Origin: Erysipelotrichaceae bacterium
GTDB taxonomy: Bacteria; Bacillota_I; Bacilli_A; Erysipelotrichales; Erysipelotrichaceae
DNA: 6,301 bases
Direction: 5' to 3'
Assembly (NCBI GenBank): GCA_024681275.1
Contig: JAILBD010000014.1
Location: 1 to 6,301, forward strand
Of the stretch, positions 1 through 5,836 are shown one piece after another. The number at the start of each line of letters is the position of its first letter. The stretch's first letter is position 1. The notes beneath the pieces are model-generated. The model made no database searches and was not told where the DNA came from. It worked only from the letters and a program-made list of their open reading frames with translations. The position numbers and the translations under genes are program-made.

Positions 1-338
1 GTCGCGAACGGAATGATCGTCTTTCCCGAAAAATCATAGGCATCCAGGAAAGAATCGATGATGGAAGGTTCGCGATACCACCAGATCGGGAAACCGACAT
101 AGATGACATCATGATTCTCAATGTCCGCATCCCTGTCCGCCAGTGCCGGCCGGCAGTTCAGATCACTCATCTCCAGCGTCGATCTGGAATTCTTATCCAT
201 CCAGTTGAGATCAGCCTTGCTGTAAAGCGTCTCAGGAACGATCTCATAGACATCGGCAGCAGCGACCTCCGCGAGCCTTTCCGCAAGCTTCTTCGTCACA
301 CCGCTGGCTGAAAAATACGCAACCAATACTTGACTCAT
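1..338 (-). CDS. Flavodoxin family protein, 3' end outside the window
   Basis: The first 112 residues of a short-chain flavodoxin are visible; the C-terminus lies beyond base 1. It begins MSQVLVAYFSASGVTKKLAE, which is the first beta strand followed by the FMN-phosphate loop (S10-x-S12-G13-x-T15). A second signature, GFPIWWYREP at about residues 82-91, is the aromatic isoalloxazine-binding loop typical of flavodoxins of the Flavodoxin_4 type, which usually run about 150-180 residues. The expected role is a cytosolic FMN electron carrier or NAD(P)H-dependent flavin reductase; the partner is unknown. The ATG lies 2 bases after the stop of the methionine-synthase-like gene, and its ribosome binding site (GGAAAGGAAG) sits within the last codons of that gene. 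It is therefore the third gene of the luxS operon. A role in keeping homocysteine metabolism reduced is inference only. Confidence 0.88.
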   Translation of the reverse strand, partial: MSQVLVAYFSASGVTKKLAERLAEVAAADVYEIVPETLYSKADLNWMDKNSRSTLEMSDLNCRPALADRDADIENHDVIYVGFPIWWYREPSIIDSFLDAYDFSGKTIIPFA

Positions 339-340
339 AC

Positions 341-1456
341 TCACTCTTCCTTTCCCCACACTTCCTCAGCGATCTCTTTGATCAGCTGAAGCTTGTTCCA
401 CTGTTCGTTCTCCAGCAGGATATTGCCCTCTTCCGTGGAAGCGAAACCGCACTGTGTCGAGATGCACAGATCTTTCAGATCCACATACCTGGCGGCATCC
501 CTGATCCTGGCCATGATCTCACCCTTGTCTTCCAGCTCCGGCCTCTTGGTCGTGATCAGACCCAGAACGACCTTCTTGCCCTTTGGCACATATTTCAGCG
601 GCTCGAAACCGCCGCTTCTGGCATCATCGTATTCCAGATAGAAAGCATCCACATCCTCTTTCGCAAACAGATACGGTGCGATCGGATCATAAGGGCCGCT
701 GTTGGCATAGGTGCTGTGGAAATTACCTCTGCAGACATGCGTGTTGATGACCATGCCCTCAGGCCTGCAGGCGATGACGCGGTTGTTGAGCTCCACTTCC
801 TCTTCGGCAATGGCTTTCAGTTTTTCATCCGTGATCCCGAAAGCCGGCCAGAACGATCTGTCGGCATAGAGGGTCCAGGTGCAGTCATCCAGCTGCAGGT
901 TCCGGCATCCTTCATCATAGAGATCCTGGATCACCTGATGATAAGCTCTGACGATGTCGTCTTTCAGCTCGTTCTCATCCGGATAGACCTCCCTGTTCTG
1001 CGCTGCAAATTCAGGCAAGCGCAGCTGTGTCAATAGCTGAGCTGGCGAAGGGATCGTTTGCTTGGCGACCGTGTTCTCATCTTCAAACTGCTTCACGAAG
1101 CGGAAGTGTTCGATGAACGGATGATCCTTTCCCGATATCTTCGAAGTGATGACGGCCGAGTGATTCCTCGTCGTCTCGCCATGGAAGTGCAGTCCGTCAG
1201 CTGTCTCGACCTTCTCGATGCCCTTCAGTCCCCAGAAGAAATCCAGATGCCACCAGGCCCTTCTGAATTCTCCATCGGTGATGACATGATAGCCGAGAGC
1301 CTTGATGTTCCTGATGAGTCTGCCGATCTCTTCATCTTCGACCGACTTCAGTTCCTCAGCACTGATATTCCCTTTTTCATACGCGGTCCTGGCAGCCTTC
1401 AGATGCGCCGGCCTGAGAAAACTGCCGACATAGTCATAACGGAACGGTGTATGCAT
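341..1456 (-). CDS. Cobalamin-independent methionine synthase-like protein (MetE C-terminal domain, YxjG/YxjH type)
   Basis: A 371-residue protein matching the stand-alone MetE C-terminal catalytic barrel, as in Bacillus YxjG/YxjH; it lacks the N-terminal half of full-length MetE (about 750 residues). It should transfer a methyl group to homocysteine to make methionine; whether the donor is a methyl-folate or another compound is not settled for such short forms. The zinc ligands of MetE are recognisable: H240 and C242 (THVCRGNFH), E275 (FYLEYDD) and C336 (STQCGFAS). YVGSFLRP at residues 9-16 corresponds to the IGSFPQT-like substrate loop, and QLDDC (188-192) to the conserved acidic strand. 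I chose the ATG at 1456 rather than an upstream ATG at 1498 for two reasons: homology begins there, and it has an AAGGGAG ribosome binding site at 1464-1470. Its A is also the last base of the luxS stop (TGATG), which suggests translational coupling. LuxS just upstream produces its substrate homocysteine. Confidence 0.9.
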   Translation of the reverse strand: MHTPFRYDYVGSFLRPAHLKAARTAYEKGNISAEELKSVEDEEIGRLIRNIKALGYHVITDGEFRRAWWHLDFFWGLKGIEKVETADGLHFHGETTRNHSAVITSKISGKDHPFIEHFRFVKQFEDENTVAKQTIPSPAQLLTQLRLPEFAAQNREVYPDENELKDDIVRAYHQVIQDLYDEGCRNLQLDDCTWTLYADRSFWPAFGITDEKLKAIAEEEVELNNRVIACRPEGMVINTHVCRGNFHSTYANSGPYDPIAPYLFAKEDVDAFYLEYDDARSGGFEPLKYVPKGKKVVLGLITTKRPELEDKGEIMARIRDAARYVDLKDLCISTQCGFASTEEGNILLENEQWNKLQLIKEIAEEVWGKEE

Positions 1457-1926
1457 CACGCTTCTCCCTTCTTGTAAGTAAAATCTTCCTCTCTCCACTT
1501 CTCCAGTACTTTCAGCATATCCGCAGCCACGGCCTTTGCCTCATCGACATCGTGATCGAGATAGTTGCCGCACTCTTTCCTCTTGCCGCCGGGCATCTCC
1601 CCTTCAAAGTCCCTGATGAAAGCCAGGGCATCTTTTACCAAATCAAGCACTTCAGCCTTATCTATGGCATCGCGGAAGATCAGATAGAACCCGGTCCTGC
1701 AGCCCATCGGCCCCACATAGATCGTCTCATCCGAATGCTTCGAATTCCGGATGAACGTCGCCATCAGATGCTCGATGCTGTGCATGCCTCCCGTGGACAG
1801 ATAATCCCCTTTGTTCGGGACCTTCATCCTGAGGTCATAAGTGATCGCATCCCCGTCGATCCTGGAAACATAGAGACCCTTTTCCAGGATGTCGTGATCG
1901 ATCTCAAAACTCGCTATCCTCTTCAT
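1456..1926 (-). CDS. luxS: S-ribosylhomocysteine lyase LuxS (AI-2 synthesis)
   Basis: A complete LuxS of 156 residues, the usual family length. It cleaves S-ribosylhomocysteine into homocysteine and 4,5-dihydroxy-2,3-pentanedione, the precursor of the autoinducer AI-2, in the cytosol. The metal site is clear: H49 and H53 in GGMHSIEHLMAT, and C119 in KECGNY. E52 in the same helix is the usual general acid/base, and C76 in GPMGCRTGFY is the second catalytic cysteine of the family. H11 and D31 lie in the conserved N-terminal strands. The start has an AAGGAG site 4 bases upstream (1931-1936). It is the first gene of an operon with the methionine-synthase-like gene, which it overlaps by one base. 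The nucleosidase (Pfs/MTAN) that would supply its substrate is not in the window. Confidence 0.97.
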   Translation of the reverse strand: MKRIASFEIDHDILEKGLYVSRIDGDAITYDLRMKVPNKGDYLSTGGMHSIEHLMATFIRNSKHSDETIYVGPMGCRTGFYLIFRDAIDKAEVLDLVKDALAFIRDFEGEMPGGKRKECGNYLDHDVDEAKAVAADMLKVLEKWREEDFTYKKGEA

Positions 1927-1930
1927 AAAA

Positions 1931-1936
1931 CTCCTT
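1931..1936 (-). promoter_or_regulatory. Ribosome binding site of luxS
   Basis: AAGGAG on the minus strand with a 4-base spacer (TTTT) to the ATG at 1926. The spacing is slightly short but the match to the anti-Shine-Dalgarno is strong. Confidence 0.75.
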
Positions 1937-1986
1937 CACTTCTTTCAAGAGAACTGTATCATGATCTTTCTTTTTTCTTTTTCTCA

Positions 1987-2016
1987 ACTATATAACAGAA
2001 CAGGAATCCTCCTCAA
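1987..2016 (-). promoter_or_regulatory. Putative sigma-A-type promoter of the luxS operon
   Basis: On the minus strand TTGAGG (2011-2016) resembles a -35 box. It is followed after 18 bases by TATAGT (1987-1992), or after 16 bases by the overlapping TATATA (1989-1994). Transcription would start near 1980 and give a leader of about 55 bases. A small inverted repeat (ATCCT-TGAGG-AGGAT, 2005-2019) overlaps the -35 box and could be an operator, but it is short. No SAM (S-box) riboswitch or T-box fits in this leader. Confidence 0.5.
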
Positions 2017-2034
2017 GGATAATCATCTGCATAA

Positions 2035-2065
2035 GAAAGGCCGATACTCCTTCTATCGGTCTTCC
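2035..2065 (-). terminator. Rho-independent terminator of the amidotransferase gene
   Basis: Just past the stop at 2074, minus-strand CCGATA (2054-2059) pairs with TATCGG (2041-2046) around a 7-base loop. The stem extends beyond one mismatch by five further pairs (GGAAG with CTTTC, one of them G-T). A modest T-rich stretch follows. It separates this gene from the luxS promoter downstream. Confidence 0.65.
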
Positions 2066-2073
2066 ATATCTCT

Positions 2074-2820
2074 TCAGATCTCTTCTTTCTGCATCAGCGC
2101 TGCCGCCTGAGCGATGAGCTCCTCAAAAAGCGCCTTGTGTGCCTCATGAGCGATCAGCTCTTCCGGATGCCACTGCACGCCCAGGATATACCTTTCACCC
2201 AGAGCCTCCACCGCCTCGACCACCTGATCCAAAGAAGAACAGGCCGTGACTGTGAGACCTTCCGCGATCCTGTCCAAAGCCTGATGGTGGAAGGAATTGA
2301 CCCTTCTCTCCTCTTTCAGGATCTTCTCCAGGCGGGTCCCCTCCTTCACGATGATCTCATGGGAGAAATCCTCCCGCGGATTCTCTGTCAGGGAATGCCT
2401 CATCTTGCCGGCCTTCTCCACGTCGACGATCAACGTGCCGCCCATCGCCACATTCAGCATCTGCACGCCCCGGCAGATCCCGAATACCGGCTTCTCTGTA
2501 TCCTCGAGCACCGCCTTCAGCAGCTTATACTCCGTGTCATCTCTTTTCTCTGAAACACCGCCGACCGTCTCATCCGTCTCTTTCCCGTATAAAGACGGAT
2601 CGACATCGCCCCCTCCGGAAAAGACGAAAGCATCCAGTCTCTTTGCCAGCTCTCTGATCGTCTCCTCATCCAGACCGTTGGGAATGATGACGGGGATGCC
2701 GCCGCTTTCTTCCACCGCTCTGACATAAGTGTCGTTCAGTTCCTGCTTTTTTCTGGCATTGATCTTTGAAACTGTGTAATCAGAGATCCCGCAGCTGATC
2801 CCGATCAAAGGCTTTTTCAT
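2074..2820 (-). CDS. Class I glutamine amidotransferase-like hydrolase (peptidase C26, PuuD-like)
   Basis: A 248-residue single-domain protein of the gamma-glutamyl-gamma-aminobutyrate hydrolase family. The nucleophile elbow is GICRGVQMLN with C116, and the other triad members are H218 and E220 in GVQWHPE. SGGGDVDPSLYG (residues 68-79) is the family's oxyanion/substrate loop, and SFHHQ (176-180) is also characteristic. Such enzymes hydrolyse gamma-glutamyl amide bonds; PuuD acts on gamma-Glu-GABA in putrescine breakdown, but no other put/puu gene is visible here, so the substrate is open. The start is supported by AGGAGG at 2828-2833, 7 bases upstream. It is a monocistronic unit with its own promoter and terminator, divergent from a gamma-glutamylcyclotransferase-like gene. 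Family assignment is secure, substrate is not. Confidence 0.92.
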   Translation of the reverse strand: MKKPLIGISCGISDYTVSKINARKKQELNDTYVRAVEESGGIPVIIPNGLDEETIRELAKRLDAFVFSGGGDVDPSLYGKETDETVGGVSEKRDDTEYKLLKAVLEDTEKPVFGICRGVQMLNVAMGGTLIVDVEKAGKMRHSLTENPREDFSHEIIVKEGTRLEKILKEERRVNSFHHQALDRIAEGLTVTACSSLDQVVEAVEALGERYILGVQWHPEELIAHEAHKALFEELIAQAAALMQKEEI

Positions 2821-2827
2821 GGCGCAT

Positions 2828-2856
2828 CCTCCTGATAAGTTCTTTCTTTCATTATA
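2828..2856 (-). promoter_or_regulatory. -10 box and ribosome binding site of the amidotransferase gene
   Basis: On the minus strand a perfect TATAAT (2851-2856) is followed by AGGAGG (2828-2833) 7 bases before the ATG. I find no convincing -35 hexamer at 16-18 bases upstream, so the promoter is weak or activator-dependent. Confidence 0.5.
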
Positions 2857-2930
2857 CCCGGCAGTACGGCCTGACCGATCGCCAGGAACATCACAGGATC
2901 AGAAAAAGACCTCAAAACGTTCTCTTCCTA

Positions 2931-2951
2931 TACAATATAGACAAAGAAGGA
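2931..2951 (+). promoter_or_regulatory. Putative -10 box and ribosome binding site of the cyclotransferase-like gene
   Basis: TACAAT (2931-2936) is one base off the -10 consensus. A purine-rich AAGGAAAG (2947-2954) lies before the ATG at 2960. No good -35 box is seen. The two divergent -10 boxes are about 75 bases apart. Confidence 0.4.
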
Positions 2952-2959
2952 AAGAGATT

Positions 2960-3322
2960 ATGAACTATACGATATTCGTTTACGGAACTCTGATGCAAGG
3001 CCGCAGCAATCACCACTATCTGGAAAAGAGCCGCTATCTGGGCGAAGCGAGCCTGAACGGCTACGTCCTCTATGACACCGACGACGCCTATCCGGCAGCC
3101 GTCGCCAAAGAAGGTTCCGTCATACTCGGGGAAGTCTACGAGATCGATGAAAAGACCAAAGAGGAATGCGACGAACTGGAAGAAGTCGGCATCCTCTACG
3201 GCTGCAAGGAAGTGGAAGTCATCATGGATGGCAAGCCACTGAAAGCACTCTTCTACGAATATCTCGAGGATGTTTCCGGCTTCACGCTTTCCAAAGCGGA
3301 CCGGAAATGGGATCTGAGCTAA
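2960..3322 (+). CDS. Gamma-glutamylcyclotransferase-like protein (AIG2/YtfP family)
   Basis: A 120-residue protein, the usual size for the small bacterial GGCT-like/AIG2 fold. The N-terminal substrate loop is VYGTLMQG (7-14). The segment GEVYEIDEKTKEECDELEEV (57-76) carries the conserved DELE motif, whose last residue E74 aligns with the catalytic glutamate E98 of human GGCT (alignment made from memory). The family releases 5-oxoproline from gamma-glutamyl compounds, but the substrate of most bacterial members is unproven. The frame stays open upstream to 2819. I chose the ATG at 2960 because homology begins there, a ribosome binding site precedes it, and the upstream extension has no family resemblance and crosses both divergent promoters. 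It ends at a strong terminator. Confidence 0.88.
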   Translation: MNYTIFVYGTLMQGRSNHHYLEKSRYLGEASLNGYVLYDTDDAYPAAVAKEGSVILGEVYEIDEKTKEECDELEEVGILYGCKEVEVIMDGKPLKALFYEYLEDVSGFTLSKADRKWDLS

Positions 3323-3348
3323 GAAAAAGACCCGGCGGGTCTTTTTTT
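3321..3348. terminator. Bidirectional rho-independent terminator between convergent genes
   Basis: AAAAAGACCC (3324-3333) pairs perfectly with GGGTCTTTTT (3337-3346) around a 3-base loop (or 5 if the closing C-G pair opens). There is a T run to 3348 on the plus strand and an A run on the left that gives a T run on the minus strand. It can end both the cyclotransferase-like transcript and yjjW; it overlaps the last bases of both stop codons. Confidence 0.85.
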
Positions 3349-4186
3349 ATACCAGTATTGCCTTTCCGGCACCCAGCGACCTGGCCAGATCCACGAAAGA
3401 CTGCGCATAATCCTCATCAGTCGTATCGTCACCCAGCACCTCTCTGCCACCGTCCCTGACGCCGAACTGCCGGTAGCGGATGATCTTGTAACGGCATCTG
3501 TCCCTGATCCTTTCAGCCACGTAGGTCACCGTCTCGGTGTTCTCCTTGTCCCTGTTCGGGAAGATGATGGTCCTGACCTCTTCCAGCTTGTTGATGCTTA
3601 GAAGATATTCAAGGTTCTTCAGAACGACCTCATTCGGATAGCGGATGAGCCAGTCCGAAAACGTTCTGTCGTAAGCCTTCACATCCAGCATGACCCCGTC
3701 GCAGCACTCCAGGATCTCAGGATCCTTTTCAAAATCCAGAGAGCCGTTAGAATCCAGCAGAGTCGTGAGACCCATGGCCTTGACCCGCGGAAAGAGCTCG
3801 ACGATGAAATCCCTTCTCAGGGTGCATTCGCCGCCCGACAGCGTGATGCCCTGGATATACGGGGACACCCTTTCCACTTCCTTCAGGACCTCATCGACGC
3901 TCATCCATGTGATCTTCGGAGAAGAATCATGGGTGCAGGTCCTGATGCAGGTATCGCAGCCGACACATTTTTCCTTATCCCAGACGACCTTCCCGTCCTG
4001 GATGCTCAGAGCATTCACCGGACAGGTCTTCACACAGTCGCCGCAGCTGATGCACATGTTGATCGTTTCCGGATTGTGGCAGAAACGGCAGTTGAACTGA
4101 CAGCCCTGAAAAAAGATGGCCATCCTGTTCGATGGACCATCTACATTGGAAAAAGGAATGATCTTGTTAACGGGAGCTGTCTTCAT
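3347..4186 (-). CDS. yjjW: YjjW-family glycyl radical enzyme activase (radical SAM)
   Basis: A 279-residue radical SAM enzyme that would cleave S-adenosylmethionine and abstract hydrogen from the glycine of YjjI. The SAM cluster motif is C29-x3-C33-x2-C36 (GCQFNCRFCHNP), followed by a ferredoxin-like insert with two four-cysteine sets: C45/C48/C51/C55 and C74/C77/C80/C84. This insert is typical of the glycyl-radical activases that carry extra 4Fe-4S clusters. SGGE (118-120 region) is the SAM amino-group motif, and DSNG (145-148) and MLDVKAYD (166-173) are family strands. The N-terminus (VNKIIPFSNVDGPSNR) resembles E. coli YjjW closely from memory. I chose the ATG at 4186; the frame is open to 4252, but homology starts at 4186 and GAAGGG (4196-4201) is a suitable ribosome binding site. 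It overlaps yjjI by 20 bases. Confidence 0.94.
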   Translation of the reverse strand: MKTAPVNKIIPFSNVDGPSNRMAIFFQGCQFNCRFCHNPETINMCISCGDCVKTCPVNALSIQDGKVVWDKEKCVGCDTCIRTCTHDSSPKITWMSVDEVLKEVERVSPYIQGITLSGGECTLRRDFIVELFPRVKAMGLTTLLDSNGSLDFEKDPEILECCDGVMLDVKAYDRTFSDWLIRYPNEVVLKNLEYLLSINKLEEVRTIIFPNRDKENTETVTYVAERIRDRCRYKIIRYRQFGVRDGGREVLGDDTTDEDYAQSFVDLARSLGAGKAILV

Positions 4187-5684
4187 GACGCTGTACCCTT
4201 CGATCCAAAGCGTGCGCACCATCCTGGGCGCCCTTGCCGAAGACTGTGACATTATTCAGGGACTGCTTCTTTGCCCTGAGCTTCTCGATCTCGGATCTCT
4301 TGACCAGATAGCCTGTCACTCTGACGACATCGCAGTTCTCCAGGTAGCCGGAAAAATAACGCAGGCCCCTGTTCAAAGAACCCTTGATGATCGGCAGGAT
4401 CGCCTCCGGTGTCTTCTCGTAGGTCTCTTCGAACTTGAAGATATCGCCTGTTCCGGTCGGGAAGTAAGGATGGAACTTCTCGTTGACCTCCAGCTGTTCC
4501 AGCATGGTCGGCTCCGCGAAGATCGGGATGCGGGTACCCGGTGAATCATCCATGCCATCGGTATCGATGCCGACCTGGGCATGCAGGCGGTAATGATGAT
4601 CTGTGCCCTCGCAATACGGAGCGACATGTTCCGCCACTCTCTTGTCGATGACATCCATGATCCTCAGACCCAGCTCAGTCGCTTCCTTGTTCATGCCGAA
4701 GCCCTTCTTCTTGTCTTCGATGCCCAGAAGATGATTGACACATTCCGCCAGACCGACGACACCGAACATGCCCGTGAAATTCTCCTGTTTCACGAAACCT
4801 TCTTTCGCCAGGAAATTCGCCTTGAAGAAAGACGACTCCTCGACGATGAACCTGACTCTCTTGTCCATGTATTCCAGCTGCAGATCGATGTATCTTGGAA
4901 GCTCCCTCTCCAGGAAATCATCGACATCCTTTGCAGTCAGCGAGCACTCATACAGTCTCATTCTCGGAAGCGTGTAACCGCCACCGGCCTTCTTAAGCCC
5001 GTTGTAGCAGGAAGCGATCGCGTAATCCTCGCCCCACTCCTTCACGAACATCCTGTGGTTGGCAAAAGACGGCTTCGCGGTCTTCAGCATGCAGCGGATG
5101 CAAGCCAAAGCGAAATCATCGGACGTCCTTTCCGGGTCATACTTCAAAGTGATGTTCGGGATCGCCAGCTGCATCTCCTCCGTCAGCTCCAGCAGGATCC
5201 TGCCGGTAACGGAATCTTCCGGACCGATATCGCAGTGCACAAAAGAATCGGTCAGCACCTTGTCGATCTGCAGCAGGAAAAGCCTCAGTACCTTCCTGGC
5301 AAAATCCCTGTCTTCTTTCAGAACGAAAGGCTCCAGCAGCTTGTCGATATCGCCCAGATAGACCGGGAAAGTCGTGATGGACGGAACGTGCCTGTAGAAG
5401 ATCTCCAGGACATTGACAGCTTCCAGCAGATCTTTCGGCGGATCGAGTTCCAGGAACTCGCAGCCTTTTCTGAACAGCAGTTCATAATCCGGACATATGT
5501 AACGCGGACGATACGGCATCTTGCCCTCGCCCAGATCACAGAGGGCTCTGGCATTGAAAGCCTTGTAGTACTCGTCGGAATAAACGAGTGAATCATCGGA
5601 ATTCTCACCCAGTTTGGCTAAAGCGATCAGTTCCTGATTGTAAGTCAAAGTGGGATCTTTGATTATATCTAATGCTTGTGACAT
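4167..5684 (-). CDS. yjjI: YjjI-family glycyl radical enzyme, substrate unknown
   Basis: A complete protein of 505 residues, close to E. coli YjjI (about 516). The glycyl radical motif is RVTGY, with G458 as the radical site, in the sequence CDVVRVTGYLVKRSEIE near the C-terminus. The likely catalytic cysteine is C226 in IASCYNGLKKAGGG. Other stretches shared with E. coli YjjI (from memory) are MPYRPRYICPDY (56-67), RHVPSITTFPVYLG (98-111), IGPEDS (153-158) and KEGFV (294-298). The reaction is not established to my knowledge; it should be an anaerobic radical reaction in the cytosol, activated by YjjW encoded directly downstream. I chose the ATG at 5684 instead of 5732 because homology starts there. 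A site AAGAAGG lies 6 bases upstream, and the longer form would run through the TATAAT box. The short C-terminal tail after the glycine (47 residues) is normal for this family. Confidence 0.95.
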   Translation of the reverse strand: MSQALDIIKDPTLTYNQELIALAKLGENSDDSLVYSDEYYKAFNARALCDLGEGKMPYRPRYICPDYELLFRKGCEFLELDPPKDLLEAVNVLEIFYRHVPSITTFPVYLGDIDKLLEPFVLKEDRDFARKVLRLFLLQIDKVLTDSFVHCDIGPEDSVTGRILLELTEEMQLAIPNITLKYDPERTSDDFALACIRCMLKTAKPSFANHRMFVKEWGEDYAIASCYNGLKKAGGGYTLPRMRLYECSLTAKDVDDFLERELPRYIDLQLEYMDKRVRFIVEESSFFKANFLAKEGFVKQENFTGMFGVVGLAECVNHLLGIEDKKKGFGMNKEATELGLRIMDVIDKRVAEHVAPYCEGTDHHYRLHAQVGIDTDGMDDSPGTRIPIFAEPTMLEQLEVNEKFHPYFPTGTGDIFKFEETYEKTPEAILPIIKGSLNRGLRYFSGYLENCDVVRVTGYLVKRSEIEKLRAKKQSLNNVTVFGKGAQDGAHALDRRVQRHEDSSR

Positions 5685-5735
5685 AGGATACCTTCTTTCA
5701 AGTAACATTATATAATAGATCGCCATATCCAAAGG
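5685..5735 (-). promoter_or_regulatory. Promoter and ribosome binding site of yjjI-yjjW
   Basis: On the minus strand a perfect TATAAT (5707-5712) is followed by a very short leader and the AAGAAGG ribosome binding site (5691-5697). The best -35 candidate at 17 bases is CCTTTG (5730-5735), a poor match, so an activator may be needed. The -10 sits in the perfect palindrome ATTATATAAT (5707-5716). Confidence 0.55.
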
Positions 5736-5754
5736 GCTTAATAAACAGTCTGTC

Positions 5755-5836
5755 TGATGAAAGAAGACCCGTCAAAAATGTCATATCAGCTCACATATCG
5801 GCCAAAGATCCGCCTGTCTGTATATTTCTTTCATCA
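5755..5836. repeat. 11-bp perfect inverted repeat with arms 60 bases apart
   Basis: TGATGAAAGAA (5755-5765) and its exact complement TTCTTTCATCA (5826-5836) lie in the divergent region between yjjI and the membrane-anchored protein gene. The right arm is just upstream of the putative -10 of the plus-strand gene. A pair of operator half-regions or a long hairpin are both possible; no function can be assigned. Confidence 0.6.

Noticed and set aside
1447..1995. Plus-strand open frame of 182 codons opposite luxS
   Set aside because: It is antisense to LuxS, with no family features and no ribosome binding site; it also runs through the luxS promoter.
1927..2034. SAM riboswitch or T-box upstream of luxS and the methionine synthase
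   Set aside because: The leader is only about 55 bases after the best promoter and shows no conserved riboswitch core or anti-terminator.
2870..2888. Possible operator around GATC in the amidotransferase/cyclotransferase intergenic region
   Set aside because: CCTG and CAGG flank a partly symmetric GATC centre, but the match is broken and too short to tell from chance.
4187..4252. Upstream extension of yjjW (22 extra residues)
   Set aside because: The extension overlaps the yjjI end and does not resemble YjjW; the ATG at 4186 fits both homology and the ribosome binding site.
4581..5591. Plus-strand open frame of 336 codons opposite yjjI
   Set aside because: It is fully antisense to a clear YjjI protein, has no ribosome binding site or recognisable domain, and its composition is that of a complementary shadow.
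5685..5732. Upstream extension of yjjI (16 extra residues)
   Set aside because: The extra residues have no counterpart in YjjI and would be encoded across the TATAAT box; the ATG at 5684 has the ribosome binding site.
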